From Paramacrobiotus metropolitanus (Eukaryota > Tardigrada > Eutardigrada > Parachela > Macrobiotidae): a DNA stretch of 64,000 nt. Shown one piece after another: positions 54,847 to 64,000 of the stretch. Location: positions 2,852,001 to 2,916,000 of the forward strand of contig NW_026570222.1 in NCBI RefSeq assembly GCF_019649055.1. The letters are read 5' to 3'. Made by a program: the position numbers and the translations under genes. The first letter of the stretch is position 1, and each line of letters begins with the position of its first letter. Below the pieces are notes generated by a model. It did no database searches. It had not been told where the DNA came from and worked only from the letters and a program-made list of their open reading frames with translations.

Positions 54847-57800
54847 ATGTGGAATAGCGGTTTGAATATGGAGCTTTTCAAAAACAGTTTTTCTTATTGC
54901 TTATTTCTTGGAACGTGTATACTTTCTGTAGCCGGAAATACTGGGCATGACGACAATGGATCCACAGAAAACAAGCAGGTACTTGCAAATCGCACATATC
55001 TGTATGCGGCAAAATTTTGTGATTATCGCAGCTACATGTCCGCACGTAAAGACTCAGCGGTTGTAAATTTCTGAGTGGATACACAGTAACCTGGATAATC
55101 AAAATAATCCCACAAAATGTTGATTCGTTGTCGAACAAACTCTGTCGCCGGGAATTGCAGGGATGTTATTAACTGTAAAGGTGATCCGCTCGACCGTACG
55201 TGGGTACTAATGTCCAGACGTATTAAAAGGCAGCATTCGTTGCCGGTTTCAACTTCAGAGTGTTAAAATACCGTGCTACTGTCGTAACTGCGGCAATACT
55301 AATTCGTAATACGTGTATTCATTTCGTGCAGAGAATGAAGCGGCAAAGCAGCACAGCGATTTCCATGCAGTCGTCTACGTATACTTTCAGCGTAACCAGC
55401 TGCATACCTGGAACATCAGTTGGACAGGCAAGTCAAGATTAAATTTGCTTCGATCTTCTAATTTTTTTAAACTTTTGCAATAAAAGAAGATGATCAGTAG
55501 GCAATTTAGGTGCAATTTGTCTACGACTTAATTCGATGTTACTACGGCGGTCACTGTACAGTAAAACCTCGGTATTACGTAAAAGAGAGGTTTCATTGTA
55601 TCATATTATTGTACTGGTATATAGAAAACCTTACATTCAACATTTCAACTATATTCAACTTTCTATGCGCATTGGACTCTTATTGTTTGTTTATTGTGTA
55701 GGTAATCGCTCGTGATACACTGTCACGCCCAATTTATTACTTGATAGACCAGCCTAACAACGACATCGCCACCAACATGCGAACCGGACAACTCTATCTG
55801 ATAGACTATCTCCGTTCCTGCAATCTCAAAACAGTGGTCATCCGTGCAACCAGTTTCTCGGGTAAGCTTCCAGAACTTTTAACAAAATAAGAATCAGGAA
55901 ATGCAACTCATATTCCCTTTAACGGTTAAAATGGCGAGTTCAATGTCACTGGAAGAGCAAATTAAACTTCGCTCTGTAAACTTAAAATATCTATATATCA
56001 CTTTCGTATACATACCGGTGCTGCATAATATGATTTGCAATTATCATGCGTAAAGAGAGAGATTCAAATTTAAAGTCACAGTGTCCCAAATGTTGTATTG
56101 AGTCTGAAGTTCTAAAGATAATCATCGACCATCGTTTGCTAGGAAGTAAGTAGTAGTGATTTCTGCGTGATCTGGTTGAAAATTTCGATTAGAAAACTGG
56201 ATGTGTTGTTTTAATTTTAAGGGAGCTCAAATGCAACGGTGTACTACAGCTGCGGAAGTGGCTGCACCACGGGTGGCGTCTTCAGCCAGTCTACCTACAC
56301 TTTCACCGTGGTCAATTGCACCATTGGCTCATCAATCGGCGCAGTTACGGCCGTCAGTTCGTCAGCCTGCACGTACAACTCCAGCGGAAGTTCTGCCGTA
56401 TACGTTGTACCGTCCACCGGTCAGTTGTACCTTATCGGGGAATTTACGGGTGTACAAACGATCGCCATCACCGCCACGTGCGGCACCAATACAGGCCGCG
56501 CCAATGCAACGGTCAGCAGCTCGTGTTCGGCGGCACCGGTCTTCACTCAACAAACGGGGTACACTTTTACCACCGCCAGCACAGCTGCCAACACAATTAT
56601 AGGTAAAACTCAGAAGACAACATGCTAGCTATATAGGGTGGTATAAAATTAAATGGGATGCTGTTGTTTAATGTTAATACCATATCAACGCGAACCTTTT
56701 CCTTTTTGCATTTAGGAATAACGCCCGCTGTTGGCGGGACATTATATACCATTGATGGAGGCAGTACGACGTTTGCGATTGACCCCAACACCGGTCAGCT
56801 GCGTTCCATCAGCACGTTAACATGCGGTTCTACCACAATATACGTGCGCGCATATTCCGCTTCCGGAGCGTCGTCCAGGGTGCCGGTGACTGTCCGAACG
56901 CCGACATGCACTATACAATTCTATGCCAGTTTGTATTCTTTTGTTCCGACAAACTGCTCGGCTGGCGCTTTCATTGGACAGGTCAGCGCTAATTCGACGG
57001 GGGCCATCACGTATTCCATTGACAATCCAACGGGCGCATACAGAATTGATGCCAATACCGGTGCTATTTTTACGGTAAGACATACCGTGAACTTTTCTAA
57101 AATCAATGGTGAAACCATTAAAGATGACGAACTAAAAGCGATTCATCAATGTACCCGCCAAACGATTTTTAATTGTTAGTACATTCAATAAAATGAATTT
57201 GTTTTTACGTTCTTTTACCACATTTATCTAGGTGGGCACAGTCGTAGCCGGCACCCTCACGGTGCGCGCCCGCTCCGGTACCGTGACCACCACCGTTCCA
57301 GTGACCATCAGCCGGGGCAGCTGCGTGGCAAGCGGTACGGCCCCTGTATTCGGTGCGCAAAGCTGCACTTTCACAACCGCCACCTGTGTTACCGGCTCGC
57401 AAGTGGCCCAGATCTTCGCCACCAGTCCCAGCGGCAGTGATCCCATTCAATACTCCATCCAAGGCGGCAGTGCCATCTTCGCCATGAACACAGTCACCGG
57501 CGCCCTCACCGCCCAAGTGGCCCTCAACACCGTCACACCCACCACACAGACCGTAGTGGTGGCCGCCACCGACTCCGCCTCCCGCACCTCCACCACCACT
57601 GTCACCGTCGTCCTGAACTGCGCCGCGGGACTGGCCTTCAGCAGCAGTTCGTACTCGTTTACGGCCACGGGCACGCAGTGCACCAGCAGCGCTACCATCG
57701 GGACGGTGACGGCGACGAGTAACACGGGGTCACCCATTACGTACCAGATTCAGACCGGCATTCCGGCCTTCGCCGTCGACCCGACCACCGGGGCCGTCAC

Positions 57801-57978
57801 AGCGCAGGTGGATATTACCACCGTGGTCACGACTCCTCAGACCATGATCATACGAGCAACGGACACTAATGGGGCCAGAACAGCGACGACTACCGTGACC
57901 ATTACTCCTTCGTGTGGAGGCACGGGTGGCACGCCGACCGGTGGCGGCGGGGCTCCACCGGGAGCAGATATTGGGTAG
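54847..57978 (+). CDS. Secreted protein of cadherin-like repeats
   Basis: Six exons (54847-54978, 55332-55427, 55702-55861, 56222-56602, 56716-57074, 57232-57978) close to 624 aa. A signal peptide follows the second Met (NSFSYCLFLGTCILSVAG). The rest is built of about five or six degenerate cadherin-like repeats. Each has an opening YTF/YSF strand, GS/TxxGxV, a central IxYxI, an (A/R)IDxxTGxI/L segment, and a closing strand such as VVVAATDSAS. The clearest are in the last exon (FAVDPTTGAVTAQVDITTV). Calcium-binding signatures (LDRE, DxND) are mostly missing; paired cysteines occur instead. No transmembrane segment; a Gly/Pro-rich end (GGTGGTPTGGGGAPPGADIG). Intron 2 uses a GC donor (GGACAG|GCAAGT at 55428). 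Probably an extracellular matrix or surface protein; the exact role is unknown. Confidence 0.72.
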
Positions 57979-58580
57979 AATCTGCAACAACAACAATAGG
58001 AAGGTTGCAATTGTTGCAATTGTGTAACTAACTGTATAATTTAAATGGTGTACATTCCTAGATTATTTTAACGTGCAACGGAAACCGTTCACGTACTGTT
58101 CTGTACATACTCGTATGATGTCTTTACAATCTACCTCATCGTGATACCCATGCAGCCATAAATTTATTGCTGACCTTTCACTGCAATTAGATCAATTGTA
58201 CACAATGTTCAGCAACAGCAATTTGATTACTGTTCGTGATTCTAGATGATTCGTGATTCTAGACTTTCTAGATATGTGAAAAAGCGAACACTCTTGTGTC
58301 GCGTTGAGGTACTCGTAAGTTCAATATTATTCGGGCGATGATTCGGTCCACTGTACATGATATATATGTACAGGTTTACGGATTCGTTTTCATCGTACGG
58401 GTACAAGTATACCATAAAGCCGCATTATTTTAATATCGAAGCTTTGCATTAGAAGTAATTATTAGTCAATATACTCTTTATGTACAATCTGACCTCAGAA
58501 TATATAGGTTGTGTTACATAAAACCACATTGCAGATTTTAATTGTTACAGACATTTTGCTGATTAGATAGGAATTGTTAT
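57979..58580. other. Tail-to-tail intergenic region
   Basis: 3' flanks of the cadherin-like gene (+) and the four-pass membrane protein gene (-). Nothing else seen. Confidence 0.5.
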
Positions 58581-59866
58581 CTAGAAGTAAGAAGATAAAT
58601 CTTCAGTGGAAATTGTATGGTCTATGGCCGGAATCACTCGATCTGACTTGGCGAATTGTGCTCCATCCGAAAGCGAATGGATGATCACAGGACTGAACAC
58701 CTCGCTGGCAGGTCGAGTTATCACTTCAATCTGGCGCGAGCTGTTGGAGCGATGCAGATTAATAGCCGAAGGAGATCCGCTGTAGAAAACAATGTTTTCC
58801 ATAATCTGCGATTGTCTGAGATTTTTCCATGTTACGTAAATGGCAGTGATGTGCACAGGCAGGCTGATAATTCCTGCTGCCAACAGGACAAACGCAAGCG
58901 ACGCGATTAAAACCGGTAGTTTGGATGATGGCAGTTGCCAGCCTAACCGGAACAGGGATGACTGAAAATAGGAAACAAGGAAAGCCATTAAAAACGCAAA
59001 ATTAATCATATTTGCTTTTGTTTATCGAAGTTAACGGTTAATTGTTGTTTTTGCCGAAACATAAATGATATCTTTAGGTTGTATTTCTGTAGAATTTTTG
59101 TCACTGCGCGGTGATACTACATAATGTTGTCCAGTGTCGACTGACGATAATCATGTTACTACTTTGTACAATCTTATGCAAAAACCGCCTGCTCTTAACA
59201 GGTCTATATAAATACTGGGTAAAGAAATGTAATTTATTATTTTAAATTTCTTACCGGTGCTGCAACTGTTAGCCAGTCTGCTGCAACAGCGGAAGACAGA
59301 CCAATTAGCGCGACACTAAGGATGCAGGAAATGATACTGGTCATAAGAAATGCGGTGTTCAGTCCCCAGTATGACTTCCTGGCCGGAATACTGCCGACCG
59401 GCGGACGCTTTCTTCTGGTCTCTCCGGTGAGCCCGATGCATCCCGTAATTATAAAAACCGCACCAATCCAGATACCACTTGAAACAGAGCATAAAACCTG
59501 TTCTTCTGCAAAACCCTCGAAATGATCCTTAAAACGGGCACAGAGAACTGTAACTGCAGTCAGAAACGGAGATTGTTACAAATCACGAACTTGTTACTTG
59601 TAATCTGATAACACCATCTAAATTTTCCCAAAATGCTGCGTACACGCCGAGTACAACATAATTTATGCAATGCAAATTCATGGCTGAAAACAATATTACA
59701 GTGTTAAGTGCAGATCAGTGAAACGCAAATCTAAAACCAGTGTAATATTTAATCTAAATTTCTTACTGGCAGTCTCGAGGCAGATACAAGTTATCCCGCT
59801 AAGAATGCCGCTGATGCTCAGAATTATAGTTGTATTAAATTTTTTTTCAGATTTCTTAGTTGCCAT
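58581..59866 (-). CDS. Four-pass membrane protein, family not recognised
   Basis: Three minus-strand exons (59767-59866, 59255-59547, 58581-58961) close to 257 aa. Four hydrophobic helices are visible: TTIILSISGILSGITCIC, SGIWIGAVFIITGCIGLT, NTAFLMTSIISCILSVALIG and LPVLIASLAFVLLAAGIISL. Both ends are predicted cytosolic. The first outer loop has two Cys (ILCARFKDHFEGFAEEQVLC). The inner loop is basic (GETRRKRPPVGSIPARK). A Ser-rich cytosolic tail of about 90 residues follows. The layout resembles MS4A-type or tetraspan-like proteins, but the tetraspanin CCG motif and the claudin WxxC signature are missing. Function unknown. Confidence 0.65.
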
Positions 59867-60938
59867 TTCGGAAATATGGAATCCATGAATTATGACAGAA
59901 ACACGAATGCCAAATATGCACGATCATAAGCGCGTGTGGAAGCACATGATATAGATATATTTGCTGCTGTCGCGCAAAACCAGTAAATTACTCGTATAAT
60001 CTTGTTTAAGAATTAAAGCCATGTAAAATAAACCCGATAATACGTAGTTGCAAGTTTCGGTGTACGACGATCTGTGAGCGAGTGAAATTGATACTAGAAA
60101 ACGCTTGTTTTTGTATTTCTATGTAGATTCAGCATCACTGCCTACAATGCTATATTACTACTTCTTACCATTAAAAGGCTAACCATTCACGTACAGTCGA
60201 ACACCACACTTTATCTTGGTGGAATAGTAGCACCAAAACGATACCGGAACAGCACAGAAATGTTAAACTGATAAATTTCACACGCCGGCCATACGTAATA
60301 GCTGAAACTAGCATTTATTTCGATCATGTATGAATTGCAAGTATTCGTCACAACGGTTTTATCGCAGTTCCCCTGGTTTAACGATAGGGTGACCTCATCG
60401 CTATAATAATATGCTTGTGCAATATACATAAAGATAAGCAAATAACCGAAATTCTATAAATATAGCGCTCTTCCTTCTGACTGGCAGATGAATCGAAGCA
60501 GGACATGAACAACAGTACAGTACCACTAATATAGATAGACATTTTTAAAGCGCGTTCCAGTTGTGCGCAAGCAGTTTCCGAAGATTTTTCTCATGCTATG
60601 CATCCTCTTCCCGACTCCATAAACATTGTTACAAATATTTTTTTATTCCTCAAAACTCACAGTGACAACGGTGGAGAAAAACCTCCAAAACATTCGGAAC
60701 TACTTAAAATGAGAAAAACAAGCAGCAAAAATCTCATAAACCTCAGTATATATGTATTACATTGCCTGTCCATTACAGTAACTATCATTTGAAAACAATA
60801 GAATGCATTTGCAAACATTTTCAGCAAACCACCGGAAACGATCACGGGTAATATGGTAGAAAACCACAAAAAAATCATATTGCTTTAAAACATGAAAAAG
60901 CTTACCAAAACATTGTGCATTCACCATAAAAAATCACC
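59867..60938. other. Gene-poor stretch with one possible small frame
   Basis: A minus-strand open frame at 60211-60441 (up to 76 codons) has N-glycosylation-like sites (INASFSY, FNISVLF) and four cysteines. I found no firm start or splice partner, so it is not called as a gene. Confidence 0.35.
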
Positions 60939-63900
60939 TCACAGGTACCACATTTTGTGACGAAGATTCTGGTTAGGCTGCTTCTTAGTTACTTCAGCAC
61001 ACATGGTTGCCATTTTCATAGCATACTGGCACACAGCCGGCACCTTGATTGTTCCCTGTAATAAAAGAAAATGAGTAGACTTGTTACCAGCTTAGTAGCG
61101 CAGTATTATAAATAAACATCTTGGCCATAAAGCAAAGAACATTATCATGGAGTTTGACAAAGTCCAAAAGTTCAAAAGCGTACACTCGTACACTTCGTAT
61201 GATATTTTACAAAATTTTGTTTCAGGCTAAAAAAAAGGAGAAGAAAAAAGGGCAAAAGCCTTTTGACTTTTTTTAGCAGCGAAATTTGTAGTGAAAGCAA
61301 GCAAGCGGTTAGTATTGCTTACACTCCAGTTGTAGTACATATGTGCCATCTGAAACGTGAAATTCTGAAATTCATCGGCAGTAATCTTCGTTTGATCCGA
61401 CACGACGAAATAGTAGGTCGGCATAACGGTGCCTTTGCGTCCCGAATGAGATATCAAGAAGAAATCATATCTGCAAAACAGAAGGTGGCCCCTTAAAATT
61501 AATATCTGGGATATGATAATATGACAGTCGTTATAAAATTTAGTCCGCTTACCGGCCAGGGATAGTAACTGTAGTGTCGATGACGGTGCCGGGTTCTGGA
61601 TTACCGCAACCCGATCCTTTTTCCGAGAAAAACCGAGTCTTGCAGCGCTTAAAAGCAACACAATACAGCAGCTTCCTGTAAGCACAAACAATTAAAAAAC
61701 ATAATCGAAATGAAGAATAAATTACATTCTTATGGATTATGGAGCGATATTTTTATTTAAAAGGTCAACGATTTTGACATCTCGTCCGTGAAGGAAATCA
61801 CAAAGCACCCAGAAAAAATGCCTTACGCTTCAATTCGAAGGTCCTGCAGGATAGCTTCCACACATTTGATTTCCGGATCTTTGCCTGCAGTGATTTTGTG
61901 CAACTCATCGTCACCATCCAAAAGGCGGTAAAGAATAATGACCGCAGGATTCACATTGTTGACATCACGATATTCGGAAACAGCCGCTACACACAATTTC
62001 CGCTATTAGTCAACGCAGAACAGTACAAGGAAAAGCTTCCGTGTTTTTTGTATTCACTAACTGCTAAAAATTTCGCTTAACGTTCCACGCATTCCGCCTT
62101 TGATCAAGTTGGTAGCATCTCCCGCGAACTGACTATAACCGCGATCCACTGTAGCTACAAATCCCATAAAACCGCGAATCTCTGCGATTCCAATTATCAT
62201 GGCATCACGAATCTGGGGAAAGGAAATACAATTCTTTTCGTTTCCCAGAAAATTCCAAAGTCTGTCTGGATTTAGGGTGTCACGTTCATTCAAACGATTA
62301 AATTACCTTAACGGATGGATTCTGAATATGCCACAATGGGTTTCCGGTTTTGGCATTCATCTGCAGTACCACTTTAGTAGCAATGCTCATATTCGTCTTC
62401 TGCGCAGTTTTCATGAGAATACACTGAGAAGCAACTAAAATGGAAAATTCGCTATGAAGCAACTTTAAACAACTCAAATGGAATAAAAAAAGGAAAATAA
62501 ACAATGGTGCTAAATAGTGTGTAAACTCTCAGCAAAAATTGGCTTTCCTAACCTCCTTTATCGCAGACCAAAAAATTTTTAATTTCATCATAGCGCTGTT
62601 TGTTGTTGTCCGGCAGAAAAATCAAAACCATGGCACAAGTTGATGTAATTTTCGCGAGTTCAGTTTTATGACCAGCTGGATTTGGGTTTTGCAGCACAAA
62701 CCTACAGTGTTTCACATTACTCATGATTACTCTATCTGAAGTCATCCCAGAAGTAATTGAAAAACTGATATTTCTGTCTTACTCAGCCGGATTCTGGAAA
62801 ACTATTCCGAATGGCTTCGAAACTTGATTCACCATTTTCAGAAAGTCCCAGACTTCTTTTGCGTTAGTTTTCTGATAAACTAAGGCCCATTCTTTGAAGT
62901 CACAAGGCTTATCCAAGCGGCTATTGCGGATATTTTTCATCCAGTCAGCTTCTTCACGCGAATATGTAACCTGCGGAAAATGTGTTTCGATAAAACACAC
63001 TGTGTTCAGTTACAGTACCGTTAACCCACCTTTCTCCCGTTTGTTTCGAGAACAGCCAGTGGCAACTGACGCCCTGGCACTTCCTTAAGATCCCTACCCA
63101 TTTCCATGCCCCAACCTTCAAGTGGTTTATCCACCTCAGCACTGGCGCTAGCGCTACCAAGAATATAACAATTCATTAGAACATATTTTTCTTGATTTTG
63201 TTATTGATTATTCCCAGACAATCGCTTACAAAGTATTTGCGAACTCCTTGACCATGGCCACACGTTTACCCGGCTCCCTTCGCACAGCATCCAAACACTT
63301 GCTCATGTAAGAAAAATTTGACCGAATATCATCCGTCAAACCAGACAAAAGGCAAAGTTCCGGCACTAAAAAAGTCAATCAAAAAATTCAAGACTACCAC
63401 ATATGTTTTTAACTTTGTATTTACCTAATGGAGTCAACACTTCCTTGCCATCCTCAGTGCGACGCGGTTTATGATCAGGTTCAAGTGGCACACACATCAA
63501 CAGAGGCTGATTTTCGTTCTTAATCGTTTTATTGTACACCTAACACACATTAGCATACCGTGGTAGTAAGTACACTGTTTCCAGATATGATTCGTTAAGT
63601 CACAAAATAATGCTGTACAGTGTACATGCGCATAACCTAACATTTCATTTGTGCTTACCATTTTAAAGTATTCTTGAATAGAACACTGAGATTCCAGCAC
63701 GGAGGCCTTACTGTTGGCGCCAATATTGGTAGCGCGTCGGCTGAATACGTCACGAACCGATTTTTCATATGAAATTTCTTTGATTTTGTATGCTCGACGA
63801 TTATAATCTGTCACGACAACCTTTCCCTTCAGCATGGACATCACCTTTTCCGCCATCTCTTTCGTTCCGTACTGGGATGATCCAGCATACATATTAATGT

Positions 63901-64000
63901 AATCCAGTGCTACAAAAGTGAACAAAATGTACATCCACGAATAATCCTACACAAATTTGCACAGTCTATTTCACAATCTCGGCTGAAGAACCACGCAACA
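60939..64000 (-). CDS. Divergent Argonaute (PAZ-MID-PIWI), 5'-truncated by the window edge, predicted slicer-dead
   Basis: Argonautes bind small RNAs and silence matching transcripts. Twelve full exons, all phase-consistent, encode about 596 C-terminal residues: 63659-63909, 63425-63539, 63230-63365, 63030-63153, 62783-62970, 62553-62701, 62307-62434, 62062-62212, 61827-61986, 61553-61675, 61323-61470 and 60939-61055. A partial exon probably ends near 63975. PAZ: LKGKVVVTDYNRRAYKIKEI to SIQEYFKMVY, then VPELCLLSG. MID: FLPDNNKQRYDEIK and SQCILMKTAQKT. PIWI: MIIGIAEIRGFMGFVATVDR, VIILYRLLDGDDEL, LLYCVAFKRCKTRFF and FFLISHSGRKGT. The family tetrad D-E-D-H is broken: the GADVTHP box reads GIAEIRG, and the last His position reads TYYFVV. 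This pattern recalls nematode WAGO-type Argonautes; that grouping is inference. Confidence 0.88.

Noticed and set aside
56201-58019. Several alternative frames in the cadherin-like exons
   Set aside because: Shadows of the GC-rich repeat coding sequence; only one frame joins all six exons.

Overview
The window is a gene-dense stretch of an animal nuclear genome: spliced genes with short GT-AG introns (mostly about 60-400 bases), no bacterial-type operons, and metazoan families throughout (DCAF1, RBBP6, NPRL3, receptor tyrosine kinase, Argonaute, animal-type alpha-amylase, astacin fold). The compact layout, modest G+C and degenerate Argonaute suggest a small-genome ecdysozoan; a tardigrade is my best guess, but this is inference and not proven by the sequence. 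Exon models were built by hand from splice sites, reading phase and family conservation. Nearly all close exactly in frame; the one exception, PPIL2, is reported as a finding.

Layout. 1-4964 (+) 3' part of DCAF1; 5611-11266 (+) RBBP6; 11428-11710 (+) tiny unknown protein directly behind it; 12883-15648 (+) secreted astacin-fold protein that has lost its zinc site. A minus-strand block follows: 16271-17221 secreted cysteine-rich protein with a thyroglobulin-1-like end, 17882-19160 four-EF-hand calmodulin-like protein with an acylation-type N-terminus, and 20482-21819 ARF-family GTPase. After a 2 kb gene-poor gap come PPIL2 (+, 23916-26861), an unrecognised 128-aa protein (-, 27524-29183) head-to-head with MRM3 (+, 29399-31660), an orphan receptor tyrosine kinase (+, 32697-36884), CDPF1 (+), PDRG1 (+), and BYSL (-) head-to-head with NPRL3 (+). 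Two alpha-amylase genes lie tail-to-tail (45498-49331 + and 49976-53174 -). The right end holds a secreted cadherin-like repeat protein (+, 54847-57978), a four-pass membrane protein (-, 58581-59866) and the PAZ-MID-PIWI part of a slicer-dead Argonaute (-, 60939 to beyond the window end).

How the genes relate. Most are unrelated housekeeping genes: ubiquitin ligase components (DCAF1, RBBP6, PPIL2), RNA and ribosome maturation (PPIL2, RBBP6, MRM3, BYSL), TORC1 control (NPRL3), prefoldin-like chaperone (PDRG1) and trafficking (ARF). The accessory biology is in the secreted, signalling and RNA-silencing genes: the dead astacin, the inverted amylase pair with an altered chloride site and a presence/absence intron, the cadherin-like secreted protein with a GC-AG intron, the orphan kinase and the inactive Argonaute. 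An 8-base motif (TACTCGTA/TACGAGTA) recurs through the non-coding DNA about seven times more often than base composition predicts.
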